Notes: generated by a model from the sequence alone, not told the origin. A stretch of 64,000 nucleotides of DNA from Nemertoderma westbladi (GCA_032718475.1 JAUCBJ010007667.1:62001-126000); one strand, 5' to 3'. Positions 10,242-23,817 are shown, counted from the stretch's first letter. Numbers and translations: made by a program.

Positions 10242-12612
10242 GGGACCTAAAGCTCACAATGACCTAACGCACCTGGGACCTAACGCTACCTGGGACCTAA
10301 CGCCCCATGGGACCTAACCCAACTGGGACCTAACGCACCTGGGATCTAACGCACCTGGGACCTAACGCACCTGGGACCTAACGCACCTGGGATCTAACGC
10401 ACCTGGGACCTAACGCACCTGGGACCTAACGCTACCTGGGACCTAACGCCCCATGGGACCTAACCCAACTGGGACCTAACGCTACCTGGGACCTAACGCC
10501 CCATGGGACCTAACCCAACTGGGACCTAACGCACCTGGGATCTAACGCACCTGGGACCTAACGCACCTGGGACCTAACGCACCTGGGATCTAACGCACCT
10601 GGGACCGAACGCACCTGGGACCTAACGCTACTGGGACCTAACGCACCTGGGACCTAACGCCCCATGGGACCTAACGCACCTGGGACCTAACGCACCTGGG
10701 ACCTAACGCCCCATGGGACCTAACGCACCTGGGACCTAACGCACCTGGGACCTAACGCCCCATGGGACCTAACGCACCTGGAAACTAACGCACCTGGGAC
10801 CTAACGCTACGGGGACCTAACGCACCTGGGACCTAACGCCCCATGGGACCTAACGCACCTGGGACCTAACGCACCTGGGACCTAACGCCCCATGGGACCT
10901 AACGCACCTGGAACCTAACGCACCTGGGACCTAACGCCCCATGGGACCTAACGCACCTGGGACCTAACGCACCTGGGACCTAACGCCCCATGGGACCTAA
11001 CGCACCTGGAACCTAACGCACCTGGGACCTAACGCTACCTGGGACCTAACGCACCTGGGACCTAACGCTACCTGGGACCTAATGCACCTGGGACCTAACG
11101 CACCTGGGACCTAACGCCCCATGGGACCTAACGCCCCATGGGACCTAACGCACCTGGGACCTAACGCACCTGGGACCTAACGCCCCATGGGACCTAACGC
11201 ACCTGGAACCTAACGCACCTGGGACCTAACGCTACCTGGGACCTAACGCACCTGGGACCTAACGCTACCTGGGACCTAATGCACCTGGGACCTAACGCAC
11301 CTGGGACCTAACGCCCCATGGGACCTAACGCACCTGGAACCTAACGCACCTGGGACCTAACGCTACCTGGGACCTAACGAACCTGGGACCTAGCGAATCT
11401 GGGACCTAACGCTACCTGGGACCTAACGCTACCTGGGACCTAACGCATCTGGGACCTAACGCTACCTGGGACCTAACGCATCTGGGACCTAACGCTACCT
11501 GGGACCTAACGCCCCATGGGACCTAACGCTATTCGGACCTAACGCTACTGGGACCTAACGCTATTCGGACCTAACGCTACTGGGACCTAACGCTCCTGGG
11601 ACCTAACGCTCCTGGGACCTAACGCTCCTGGGACCTAACGCTCCTGGGACCTAAAGCTCATTGCGGAGGGACTTCATGCCCCATGGGACCTAACGCTACT
11701 GGGACCTAACGCCCCATGGGACCTAACGCTATTCGGACCTAACGCTACTGGGACCTAACGCCCCATGGGACCTAACGCCCCATGTGACCTATCGCTACTG
11801 GGACCTAACGCCCCATGAGACCTAACGCCCCCATGGGACATAACGCCCCATGGGACCTAACGCTATTGGGACCTAACGCTACTGGGACCTAACGCCCCAT
11901 GGGACCTAACGCCCCATGGGACCTAACGCCCCATGGGACCTAACGCCCCATGGGACCTAACGCCCCATGGGACCTAACGCTACTGGGACCTAACGCCCCA
12001 TGGGACCTAACGCTATTGGGACTTAACGCTACTGGGACCTAACCCACCATGGGACCTAACGCTACTGGGACCTAACGCCCCATGGGACCTAACGCTATTG
12101 GGACCTAACGCTACTGGGACCTAACGCCCCATGGGACCTAACACTACTGGGACCTAACGCCCCATGTGACCTAACGCCCCATGGGACCTAACGCCCCATG
12201 GGACCTAACGCCCCATGGGACCTAACGCTATTGGGACCTAACGCTACTGGGACCTAACGCCCCATGGGACCTAACCCTGGGACCTAACCCCCCATGGGAC
12301 CTAACACTACTGGGACCTAACGACCCATGGGACCTAACGCCCCATGGGACCTAACGCTATTGGGACCTAACGCTACTGGGACCTAACGCACCATGGGACC
12401 TAACCCTGGGACCAAACACCCCATGGGACCTAACGCTATTGGGACCTAACCCCTCATGGGACCTAACACTGGGACCTAACGCCCCATGGGACCTAACGCT
12501 ATTGGGACCTAACCCCCCATGGGACCTAACACTGGGACCTAACGCCCCATGGGACCTAACGCTATTGGGACCTAACGTTACTGGGACCTAACGCCCCATG
12601 GGACCTAACGCA
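10242..12612. repeat. Minisatellite of 16/17-bp units, about 2.4 kb
   Basis: Units all start GGGACCTAACGC and end in one of a few variants: ACCT, TACCT, TACT, TATT or CCCAT. Roughly 140 copies are present. The ACCT and TACCT forms dominate to about 11.5 kb, and CCCAT, TACT and TATT dominate after it, so the array has two sub-domains. A single interruption lies at about 11,655-11,680. It contains no long open frame. Confidence 0.97.
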
Positions 12613-13915
12613 GCACAATCTGCAATTTGCCATCTGTTTTCCGTCAGAGGCTGAAGTGATAGAATTGTGTCATTTGGTAACAATTTGGAAATGAATTAAA
12701 AAAAGTATCATAAACGGGAATAATAAGTTGCTGATATGGTAATTAAATGCATAAATAATTCGAACTCACAGTACAACCACACGTGCTCGGAATATATAAA
12801 AGATTGTGGTTTGGATTTACTTACTTACTATCAAATCGACTTATAATTACAGATGCGTTAAACGGCTTGATACTATGATACTAAACCTTGGAACGCCAGG
12901 TGGCTACGTCTACAAGCACAACACCAACAGTGCTAGTGCACACAAACACATACTGAATTATATATATCATTATAATCCATTAAAAATATTTTATAACTTT
13001 TACTATTTAAACTAATAACTAGCAGATAGCACCTATGAGTTATCAGTTGGTCATTACTAGAAGTATTGAAGTGGATATTATCCTATTAAGTAGGATATTT
13101 TTTGGACCCCAAGGATCAACATTTATTAGATTACGACTGAGATGGGGTTATGGTTACATGACAGATGTAATTAGAATTGAGACATACCCTATAACCAAAA
13201 TAATAAAGCTATAATTCTATATTTGATACGCACGAGTTGTTAATAAGCCAAGATGACCTGAGTCATGTATAAGGGTAGGTCGTCAGGACATAATTTGTAC
13301 TGTTACTTAGGGCAGCGAGGATTGGAGAATTTCGTCAACGGATGAAGCGATAATACAAGATAAATATAACAAAACAACCCGACCCTATTTATATTGCTTG
13401 CTTACTCTTTATGCCTTAAGCATCTTATACCATCAATAAGGTAGTTAGTTATAGGGAGTGAACATTGAACATCTGCAGTAACTCAAGTGTAAAAAGGGGC
13501 AGTCCCAAATAATACCTAAGATTCTAAGAATGCTTTAACATCAATTATTTATACTTGAATTACAAAATATATAACGAAAAACCTAATAATGGCCTAAGTG
13601 AGGCGTTTTCGGTTATGCCAGGCCGATTTCCAATAAATAATTAACATGTAGACATAGGTTGTAAGCGGGAGGTCAGATCGGGCCAGTACCACAGGCCAAG
13701 AGGACCACTTAATGTCATTATCCATTAGCCAACTCAAGTGGATCGCATGTTCTATTCCTACAACATTTCTCAAACCCGTAAAAACCTCACAATAATGTTA
13801 AGGTTGCGTTATATATTGATGCAGTAAAACACCTAGTGCTATGAAGGTAATATGCCAGGGGGTACATACGAGGTCCCAAGACAACCTAAAAAATAATTCA
13901 AATAGGCCAATATAT

Positions 13916-13932
13916 CCCCCCCCCCCCCCCCC
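13916..13932. repeat. poly(C) tract, 17 nt
   Basis: An uninterrupted run of 17 C, followed by a pyrimidine-rich stretch. Confidence 0.95.
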
Positions 13933-16760
13933 TCCTCTCCCAAGGCAATTACCGCAGAATGTAAAGTAACCTAATTCCAACGCGGAATTAGCGAATGTAA
14001 TTTACTTGGTTGGTTATTAATCGAGGTTATAAGGGCCACGCCCCATTGTGTAGCAGCGGGGCGGGTTCACCACCAAGGGATGCCTCCCTCTAAATCGGAC
14101 AAACAAAGGAAATGACAGCGCGGTTTTAGGAATTAATGAGCCGTGGCAAAGACAAACTCTCTAATGACCACAGTGGATGAGGGAGCTTAACAAAGGCCGG
14201 GGCGGAGTATTACGTATTATAGAGCCAATAGCTTGTTATGCACAGAGAGAGAGAGAGAGGCACAATAGGGGTCTGATTGACAGCCCCAACAATAGTCCTT
14301 GGAAATTGGATGTCCTTGTCCTTGGGCAACAAGTATTCAGGTCCAATCCCTACCTAACTGCGGGATGGATAGAACGTAACAATAGCCCTTTCAATCTCCG
14401 TAGCTCATTACTAGTTGAGTATATTGTGATTCTATAGCTAGGCGGGGTACAATAGCTGTTTGTTACTCAGAGGAACGTAGAACAGCTAACCGTTACACAG
14501 TAACTATTATCATTCTTCTACAATACGCCCCCCGAACTCTCACTGCTGTCCATCACTGCCACTCAATAGATTTTAGGAAATGAGTTTCGCGACACCGCAT
14601 TGAACGTGTGCTCTGCAACTTCCACGGTAACTTAATGGGACCCCAGATTGCTCGCCCATATTGATTCACGCTATTCGTATGCGGAAACTCGATTCTATTG
14701 AAATATAACAACAGAAATCCTGGCAGTACAAAACACACACGCATGACTTCACAACCAACAGATAAAAAAACAATCTTAATGTAAAACGCCGAAAAAACAC
14801 AATCGAACTCATGACAATACACACTCCTGCGCAGACCTTCGTATTGTCGTATAAACTATACGACTTCATATAGTTCATAACATATTATATGCACAATGTT
14901 CATAAGAGAGATTCATTGATTATCCGCGTTTTGCCGTACAGATCCAACATCTGTTAGATTTAGGATTTAGCACCACTTTCATTTGGTTTAGTTACGGCGA
15001 CAGTGCGGAGTGGATTATCATCATATTATTATAGGCCAGAAACGCGCCGCAGACGACAAGCCTATAATTGAATCATTGATTCTCAAGTCTCAAGAACTTG
15101 CATCATGACGCCGCATAGCCATAGGGGCGTACGTTCTTAAGATATTGGCAAGGCGAACCATATAGTAGGATTCTCACACCGTCCAACGTGCGGTACGCTA
15201 AACCGATACAAAGGAAAGAGAGAAAGACGAATGCGTAATACAATAAAACAAACCACTGCTAACCCAAGCAGAAAGAGAGCCCAGCCCGCCTCAAGGGCAG
15301 CATCCAATACGGGAAAATAATTAAACAAAGTGGACCCTCTAAGTCGGAGTAATACGAATGATACCGCGAGACAGATAATACTAATATAGGGGCATTCCAG
15401 CTCTCTCTCGCGCACAGTGTAACCGCAGACACAATGGGACCCGTATCTAAACAAACGCGGTACGTGACTGAGATAAGGAAACTCTAGAAATATAGTGAGA
15501 TACTGCCAACCCAAAAGCAGAGGTAATCCAACGCCAATACCATCGCTTAACGCACTGCGAGGCATCTAACTCAGGGTAGTGAGTGAGAGGGTCCTTTGTC
15601 ATATGGAGCTTCAGTTAAGGTTGAGTTGGTTACTTCGGTAACAATTAAACCAAATACAACGGAGTTACCAAACGCGTATAAATTTACATTATTGTGTAGT
15701 CAGATAGGAATGGGATGTCCGAAGGGAAGTTGGAATTACAGAAAGTGACAAAGCAATTTTACTTGGGTAATAGGAACAACGGGTATGTATAGGAGGGAGT
15801 TAGAGCTGAAAAACAATAAATTATAATCAAGAAAAATAATGTTTAATTATTAATATTTTGCAGATTCAAGTCCTTATTATAAGGAAAATGAATTAATTTT
15901 TGGAATTTCATTGTTTCTATCACAATCAGCAAATTTTGATACCTATACTGCGATAATGAAAAGGATATCGTTCGAATGGAACTAAAAAACACGTCAGGGA
16001 GTGTGATAAAATATGAGCAAATCCTAATATGTTTTACATAAGGTCTTAAATAAAGCGAAACATTACTCACTACAATGGTAAGAGCAGAAAAAAACAGCCA
16101 AAACTTAATCAAAACAAACTCTTGTTAAACAATAAGAGTTCCTGTCAGTTTTAAATCAAACACAATGGGAACAATCAAACGTAATGGTGACTAATACTAC
16201 TTATGGGCTACTCGTCGAAACGAAAATAATGATCACCTTGCTGTCAATCATTCAAGAAATAAAACCACAACAATATACAATCAGGAATCCAATCAACAAT
16301 CTTACCCTAATCCCGGAATTATCCATTATAAGTAGAACTGCCCAATCCTCCATCGAACTATATATAACAATGAACTACAGTAAACCATTATTACCCTAAT
16401 AAAAAACATACGTCTAAAACTCCGGCCCATGAAAGATCTATGAACATAACCCTGACGCCAACACGCTAGAACAATCATGGAACACACCATGTAAGGACAT
16501 TCATAAAGTAAGGCCCCTGTTTACACGCTATATAGAACAATTGAACACGCAATATAAGGTTTCTATGAAGTGTAAACAAAGCAATTACTAATCGCTAAAG
16601 ATCAGATAAGCAATACAAATAATAGTGATTATACTTAGATTCTTACATAAACAGTTCATTAAATAAATCACACACGCGCGCAGGAGGTCATTATCTTTAT
16701 GAGAGAGGCTCGCATCACAGTCGAATTCCCACGGTGTCGGCAGTGAAACAAACAATTTCG

Positions 16761-16778
16761 GTGTGTGTGTGTGTGTGT
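16761..16778. repeat. (GT)n microsatellite
   Basis: Nine GT dinucleotides in a row. No gene is adjacent. Confidence 0.9.
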
Positions 16779-17966
16779 CTGCTTCAAGGACTCGAGCAGC
16801 TAAGGGCCAGCAGAGAGGGTACAATGGGCAAGGGGGAGGAGGTAATTTGTGATTTTGTGACTAACGCCATTAATATTAAGAAAGTAAGAACGATCTTTCA
16901 TCAGGTAAGATCGGATGGTTCGGATGCACACAATAACCGCGTACCGTCCACTCGTAGATATCCCATATGTTTGTCTATGGAGGGGAGGCTGGGGGGCATG
17001 CATAAGGGCGTTAGGGCAACGTTAGAAGGGCGCGGCCCTGAGATCTATTTGTCCGGGCCCCTCCGATATCTCTATCCGATACACGACATGTGGAGACAAT
17101 ATCTATTGTAAGTTACCATGAGTATTATATACGAATGGGGAATATAAAAGGTGGTAAAGCAACTGCGAATAGAGAATGTAATGGAGGGATATGTCAGTCA
17201 TGATGGCGGCAAGGTTTGGGTGCTAACTGGGCATCAAATAAGTCAATAGTTAGATATAGAATGAGTATATAGTATGTGTGTAGGACGTAGGTAGCTGTGT
17301 GGCCATCATCCCATTAATTGGTGTAGATATAGTGAGTAGCCTGTCAATCACTCAAGGCTACAATAAGAGTAGATGGAGTCAATTATCTCCGTCCCAGTCA
17401 CCACCAGTTGGTGTGGCACTGGACTACTGAATGTGAGTCAGCGTTGGAATGCTGTAGGTGTGAGAACTAATAACTACTTTATTACCCTACCGCCCGCCTT
17501 TGAATCAACAATAAACTGAATCAAATAGCTAGACGGTATATAAAACACTGCGGGTAAAATGATTGTGGGATGGACAGTAATGGCATAAACACTTCAAAAA
17601 AACCCGCGTCAATACTTCAAAATAAAATGATAAGGTTTAGAGAGTAGAGTTACTAAACAATTTAAACTGTCAGTAGTTTCTATTGTATTCGGTTTTAAGC
17701 GATTTAATCGTAGCGCGTAGCGTAGGCAACATGGATTATAGATAAAGATACTGCGGTGGTGGTGGAGGGACGCGGGTCAAACACGTCAGATATTGGAAAC
17801 CAATAGATACCGATACCGATAGATGCATAAAGTAAAAGAAACGCGATTGTATAAAAGTTATATTTATCATCGTTCATTTTTCAAGCTCAACCAAATAGAA
17901 CTTTGTATTGTAACGGTAAATGTAACTTTTTGACGGATCCAGCTGATTGGATGTTCTTATTTCTCA

Positions 17967-18028
17967 CGCGTGTTTGTTTGTGTGTGTGTTCGTTTGTTTG
18001 TATGTTTGTTTGTTTGTTTGCACACACA
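17967..18028. repeat. GTTT/GT-rich microsatellite
   Basis: Compound simple sequence of GTTTGTTT and GTGTGT blocks ending in CACACACA. The right edge is blurred by point changes. Confidence 0.8.
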
Positions 18029-18598
18029 AATTCTTGCACTTAATGCTAAACTTTTGATGGACTGACTGACTATACACACACATACATAACTATACGACAT
18101 CTGGTATAACTTTATTAATGATTGATTGAGTTAACCTTTTAGTACTAAAAGGAATATCTACCTCCTAGGGTCTATCTATAATCAATATGCTGCAGTGCAG
18201 CTGCATTAAATGTTATAAACAAAAATAAACTCACCTTCCTTATGTTTTACAATGCCTGTCCGGTTGCTTTCGGTTATATATAAACCATATAACCTCTTTA
18301 AAATGTCGTTGTTAACCTGCAAAGGAGATAATTGAAAAAAACATTAGACATACTGAGTTATTGAAATATAAAGAAAGTTATCGTAGCTAAGTAGAAATCA
18401 CCAATACCTACAGCACTTAAAAAAACCGGTAATCCACCCCTTTACCATTACAGACTAAGCTGAAATAACATTAAATAATCATAAGATGGAATAGATGGAA
18501 AAGCACTGCCAAAGTCGAGATATAGAGGCAGAGGGTTGGGTGCAATCTGCGTCATCTCCGTTCAATCATTTGGGTGCGTCCAACCTTCGCCCGATTGG

Positions 18599-18670
18599 GG
18601 GAAAGGAGCAGGTTACAGACACGATAGGTTACAGAGACGAATTTTTCTAACCCAAAAAAAATAAACGAGG
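18599..18670 (+). repeat. Dispersed repeat family, copy
   Basis: It shares the exact 20-mer GGGAAAGGAGCAGGTTACAG with 23,029-23,048. A CTAACCCAAAA...ATAAACGA core follows, as in the other copies. The core sits about 30 bp after the GGTTACAG block, in the same order as in the longer copies. Confidence 0.7.
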
Positions 18671-18894
18671 TTGTTAGCACTCAATTTGAGGGCGAATATT
18701 GCTCGCGGGCGAAATTTGCTGTAGAGTTGACAAAAACATCTGAATTTCGTGATAATCGTGAATGTTCTAACGCCCAACGAAATCCAGATGTTTTTAAGTC
18801 AAAATTTCCGGTTCCAATAATATAAAAAAAAACGGATAAAGAGTAGTCTCTGTTAAAATGTGAGGATTGTGTGAGCGGTGGGAGGGGGAAGGGT

Positions 18895-18907
18895 GGGGGG
18901 GGGGGGG
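18895..18907. repeat. poly(G) tract, 13 nt
   Basis: A run of 13 G directly after GGAGGGGGAAGGGT. Confidence 0.9.
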
Positions 18908-21504
18908 ATATTTTAGCACTTTCAGCAGATAGTTAACACTCGTTGGAATTGAGCGACTCCATACACAAATAGTTAGGGAATAAATCATACCTTTGCTAGT
19001 CGCCAAAAAAGTTTCGCAGGCCGGGAATGTCGGACAGGGATGGACTACCTGGGTGTGTTAATCGATGAAGCACACATTCCTAACATTCACACTTCATCAG
19101 TAACATCATGGGAGTAGCGGGGGGTTGAGAAATATACTAGAAATTCTACAATCTTTTAGTATTAATAACCATATTAATATAATACAAGATAGGGGGGCTG
19201 CCATACCACATAGTTCCAGGCAAATACATTAATATCGATATTAATTGATCGGAATTATTGTCCTTGCGAGAGAATAGGGAAGCATGGCTGTCAATCTATA
19301 AGTGGTTCATTGGTATGGTGGGTAGTGTACCACATGGCACACCATCAATGCCTGTCAGTTAGATAGCCCTTGGCGACAAGATGTCTGGGGCCATCTGCTT
19401 CGTGAAGGACACACACACACTCACACCTACTAGACCACGCGTTCTATATCGCTCACAGTCGTTGAAGGCAATTGAGTGACACATTATCATATAAATGATT
19501 AGAAACTGAAATATTAATTATTAATGTGGTATTATTATATTATAATTCTTGAATCAATGATGGTTGAGACCGACGCCTCTACATTAGGTTCTGTGTCCGG
19601 GAATCGATCAAGAGACTCTCACAAACCGAGTGATCGCTATTAATTCCACTGATCTAACCGAACCGCTATACTTATGATCGAGATAGATCTACGGTCTCTG
19701 GTTCGAATCCTGGTTCTATCGTTAATTTTTCCAATAGTTTCGTATCGTTATGGTTCTTACATTGTTTACATAATAAAATATAATTAATCCGGCCATTAAA
19801 ATATATTTCTCGTAATCAGGAATCACTTAAAATAGAACGATGTGAAGGAAATGTCGCAAAATCTGATAAAAAGATTAATGAGTAATTGATAGACTACGAA
19901 ACCATTCACTATTTTGGTATATAATCTTGCTTCTAAACCCAATTATGCCAACGTGCGTTTCTGATGCCACACCCCAACCACCTAGAGAGAAAGATTGTTT
20001 ACCAAAAGGTCATAATCACTACTGTAGGTAGGCGGGAAATTATTCAGAGAAAAAAAAAGAGAAAAACAAAAAATATAGCTGAATTTGCGCTGCACACGGG
20101 GTGTCCTGCCTGTTTAAAAGGTGTCCTAGGGTAGTTGTCTGTGATAGAGATAAGGGATCTACACTAGACAATCTACTCATATCGGACAATATACGCTGTG
20201 CAGATCACCTGTCAATCACGCAAACTTACAACCAATCAACGGCCGTCCTGCTGTGAGTGGCGGTCTGTAACGACACAGAGGTTCCTATCAATAACTTAGG
20301 GTTTCTGGGTGGCAACTACAAACTTAAACCATTCCCAAGGTATCTAAGTAAGGGCGATAGAATATGCCGATATTGAATGTGTCCGGAATTTGGCATGAAT
20401 AATGTTAAATGAAAGATGACTGACTGTGTATGTACAGTATTATAAATTACATTTTATAAGCGTAGTCTATAATTGAGTTTATAATATGTTTGGCTTTGGC
20501 CTTGTTCATTGGTTCATGTGTTAGATGCGGTAGTACGCAAAGCGGTTCAAATGTTTCTAATCGGAGCCAAAATTAGGTATCTGATGTGCCGAGACGCCGT
20601 CTAAAATTAGGTGTGTTCTCAGAGTTGCGTATACAGTATACACTTACTCTTAACAACGTGTGTTTGGTTTGTGTGCATCTGTAAGGTAAGTACTACTTAC
20701 AATCACTATGTACGTACGTACGCGCAGTATACACCGAAATCTGTTACGTTAAGAGCGCACTGTCATTCAAATTTAAAACTATAATTTGAAAATGAGTGAA
20801 TTGCATGGCCTGCTCAATGCTCACGCGCACGCCGCTCCACACATCCTCTTAAATTTCCCTTAAAATAGAAACTGGAGAGATACATAGCCAAAGTAATAAA
20901 AATTAGTCTTTGTAACACTTTCTAACAGTTCACTAAAATTAGTGTTATAGAATCTCACTAAATCGATATATAAGGTACCGGTAGTTAATGTCAATAATAC
21001 TAGCGAACGAACTTGTTACTTTTAATAAAGTTCCCTTTGCACGATCAAAGTCAGATTCCTAGGTTTTTCCCGACAATAATAGAGCGGCTTTTGAAAATAA
21101 TCAAGCTGATAAGCGGATAGAGAGGGGAAGGTTTCTTGGTTAACTAGCCGGTAGAAAGAGAGAATAACTGAAGAGATACATGTCTGTCTCACTGCCTGTA
21201 GAAGTTATATTCGTTTTTCATAGACCAGTTCTAGAAGTTTAAGTTGAAGGAAGTATATAAAGTGTTGCCGAGAAATAAACACACAAATACTAGCCTGAAA
21301 GACTAACCGGCCGACCGATTAAAAGGTATAATAAAGTTAATTCAATTACCGTTAGTCAGGGAATTCCTGTCTCAGTTTTCGATGACTTATTTACAGTGCT
21401 GTCCGTCCACCAAACACTATACCGGTATATACTATACAAGAAGAAACTGGTACTCGTTCAGCTACATTCTAAAAATGCAATGGAGAGATGCGCCCTTGTG
21501 AAAT

Positions 21505-21554
21505 CCCCGAGTGGGGATCGAACACACGATCTCCGGACCACTACGCCAAGGTGG
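21505..21554 (-). repeat. Truncated tRNA-like sequence
   Basis: On the minus strand an A-box-like TGGCGTAGTGG is followed after a short gap by the B box GTTCGATCCCC. The anticodon arm is missing, so it cannot be a working tRNA. Such remnants are typical of tRNA-derived SINEs or decayed tRNA genes. It lies about 80 bp left of the hAT-like element. Confidence 0.5.
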
Positions 21555-21632
21555 AACTTTTTAATTATTATTTAAACTTTACGGTTGAAATAGTAGACCT
21601 ATATTTGCTAGGGCTACATAGTTAGCTATCTT

Positions 21633-22638
21633 TAGAGTTGCAACAGAGACCTGTTTTTATTAATCCCGGTAAACCAGAGCCCTACCCGGAGAATTATTTT
21701 GAAAAATACCGGAGACCAGAGCCAGAGATCAGAGACTTTGCTTATTTTTCTACTTACAATTTGATTACTCCCCTATACAAACAGGTACATACGGCCTTAG
21801 AACTATTTTTCTATGGTTCAATTACAGTAAATCCAACCCATTTCAACCCTTACCCATTGTAAGAAAATAATCGCACGTATGCACAATCGCTTAATTAATA
21901 TTAATTTGGTTATTTGTTTATTAATTCGTTTTATTTTGATATTGTTAATAATATGTTACATAATTTTGTTTTGCGCCATAGGTACCGGTACTTTGTTAAT
22001 TAAAGGCAATTATTTTACAATTATTGTTCAAATCATATGCATTTCAATATACTATAAACTTAGTCATTTACGAATACTTAGTGCACAGGTATAGTGCTCT
22101 ACTCGCCACATTTACAAGCCTCGTTACGCTCGTTCTCTCCATTTGGTCGTCATATTATCTATCCCATAACAAATTGAATGGAGATCAGCCCTTTCTTTCA
22201 CTTTTAAACATTATGGGTGCTCAAATTAAGCGCCCTTATCCTTAAATAAGAACCGTCTTTAGGTGCTAATTTAAATTAAAATTAAACGCACCTTAGATTA
22301 ATTAAATAGGCCTAGAAGATTATCGGTACATTTATTAGAAATAGCCATGAAATAGCGTAAAAGTGAATATATAATTTTGTTGAAGCGGTGTATGAAAAAC
22401 AGTTAAAAATTAAGGAAATAATTAATTGTAAAAAATTTGTGAAAAATAATCTTCATTTCACATTTTGTGTTGTACAGGATCTATTTTTAAATAACTATTT
22501 CTAATTTGTAAAATCACTGATCTCTGGGTAAAATGTCTGTTTTCAATACCCGGGAACCAGAGAACTATCCAGAGACCAAAAAACTGCCCGGAGAATCCAG
22601 AGAACAGAGATCAGTGACAAGTCTCTGTTTCAACTCTA
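21633..22638. mobile_element. Non-autonomous hAT-like transposon (MITE), 1006 bp, with intact target duplications
   Basis: The termini are TAGAGTTGCAACAGAGAC (21,633-21,650) and its reverse complement with one mismatch (22,621-22,638). The 8-bp sequence GCTATCTT occurs immediately outside both ends, at 21,625-21,632 and 22,639-22,646. An 8-bp target duplication plus a terminal TAGAG is the signature of the hAT superfamily. The interior is AT-rich with subterminal CCAGAGA and CTCTGG motifs and a 13-bp inverted repeat at 22,517-22,529 and 22,605-22,617. No transposase is encoded, so movement would need a transposase in trans. The exact duplication suggests a fairly recent insertion. Confidence 0.85.
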
Positions 22639-22947
22639 GCTATCTTATTGACTTAATTTGGGGCGGAGATGCGTAGGCCTATTACGCAATATGTAAAAAC
22701 GACCACATCCATAAACGCTTCACAAATAATGCACTAAACACCACAAATGTTGCCCAATTAATTGCAGAAACAAAGATAAACTCGTCTTGTAGTTCGGTAC
22801 GCACTAAACGTACATACAAAACATACATCGGCCACATAGCTGGGAACGCCGGGTGATCCGATCCCACAACACAATACCACAGTTCGATAATTAACCACAA
22901 TTCTTATGCACAATCAAGGTCAGGGCCTCCTCTGAATGGCTAAGACA

Positions 22948-22967
22948 GGGGGGGGGGGGGGGGGGGG
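22948..22967. repeat. poly(G) tract, 20 nt
   Basis: An uninterrupted run of 20 G, preceded by TCTGAATGGCTAAGACA. Confidence 0.97.
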
Positions 22968-23028
22968 CTCGATGCAAAACCCGCCTTGGCGAATTAATAT
23001 CCCGCCTCAATGTTAAATTCTCAATTTA

Positions 23029-23138
23029 GGGAAAGGAGCAGGTTACAGTGGCACGTTATTTTAACCAAAACACTAAACTAAACAGAATATAACAGGTTAC
23101 AGTTTTATTTTTTGAGAATAATCATCTGTTATTTACGT
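23029..23138 (+). repeat. Dispersed repeat family, longest plus-strand copy
   Basis: In order it holds GGGAAAGGAGCAGGTTACAG, TTTTAACCAAAACACTAAAC, a second CAGGTTACAGTTTTATTTTT and then ATCTGTTATTTACG. The same order occurs inverted at 44.39-44.49 kb and 46.10-46.18 kb. The family is not recognised. Confidence 0.75.
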
Positions 23139-23180
23139 CGAATTTCCCCTGGAGAGGGATTAATTTTTATTGCGTTCAGT

Positions 23181-23202
23181 CCCCCCCCCCCCCCCCCCCC
23201 CC
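23181..23202. repeat. poly(C) tract, 22 nt
   Basis: An uninterrupted run of 22 C, followed by TATCTGGAATGGCTAGACAG. That resembles the sequence just before the poly(G) tract at 22,948. Confidence 0.97.
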
Positions 23203-23514
23203 TATCTGGAATGGCTAGACAGCGGTGGTGCTTGCTGCTGCTACCATTACAACTTGTTTGTGTAATGTAATGCAATGCAAATTAATATTATCAGTGTCTT
23301 TCACCAGACAGTTCAGTAATGTCAATATGGTTGATTATCAGGATTCATCTCGCCTGCCGGCTACCAAAGAACAATATCATGCACAAACTGATTAGTTCTA
23401 CGATAGCAGATGTTCGCATTGTCTGCAGGGTTGCCGACCTGTCGTCTTAGTCATTTCTCGGTCCTAACAATTCCTCATTTGTTAAACAGTGAGCATTGTA
23501 TTTCATGCCATGAA

Positions 23515-23745
23515 CCACGCGCTCCGCAGCTTCCTGGTGTCAGCTACAGTAAGATTCAAGCAGTCGCTGCCATATAGCAGTACATGCTCTACTGCTGTCC
23601 GAAATAAATTTACCCTCAGACAATATTTGTCTGAGTAATTCCATAGTTTATTTATTGCAGACCACGCCTTGCCCTTTCGTATTCGGAGGTCGTCAGCATC
23701 TCTCTGAATCCAAGACCCTATAGCAGAAGTGTTCTATGTGACCAT
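23515..23745 (-). mobile_element. LINE fragment, a different subfamily
   Basis: On the minus strand translation gives YLGSWIQRDADDLRIRKGKAW-like sequence, then VNLFRTAVEHVLLYGSDC. This layout (YLGS, an IRK.KAW block, LFR..V..VLLYG) is typical of the region after the reverse-transcriptase core in RTE-like LINEs. It differs enough from the 25.5-27.0 kb copy to be a separate subfamily. It carries frameshifts. Confidence 0.65.
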
Positions 23746-23817
23746 AACCACGCTGTCCCACAATTGAATATACTGATGGTCAATGATCTGCTTTTGGAGG
23801 AATCAGAGTTTTTGTGA

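Larger units (their letters stand above)
12613..21500. other. Intergenic DNA without a recognisable gene
   Basis: I saw no protein family, splice-supported exon or complete RNA gene. A TATATAAAAG box at about 12,792-12,801 is followed by a 69-codon frame with no known similarity. A hydrophobic 142-codon frame on the minus strand at 15,137-15,565 also has none. Microsatellites, homopolymers, one dispersed repeat copy and a B-box-like motif at about 19.70 kb are the only structured items. Confidence 0.55.

Noticed and set aside
10242-12612. CCTAAC words suggesting telomeric repeats
   Set aside because: The unit is 16-17 bp with GGGACCTAACGC. There is no tandem TTAGGG or related telomere hexamer.
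15137-15565. 142-codon hydrophobic frame on the minus strand that could look like a membrane protein
   Set aside because: No recognisable family, no splice or promoter context, and a composition in line with chance in this AT-rich DNA.
19640-19725. GGTTCGAATCC box resembling a tRNA T arm
   Set aside because: The T stem has a mismatch, and no correctly spaced A box or acceptor partner was found, so a tRNA is not supported.
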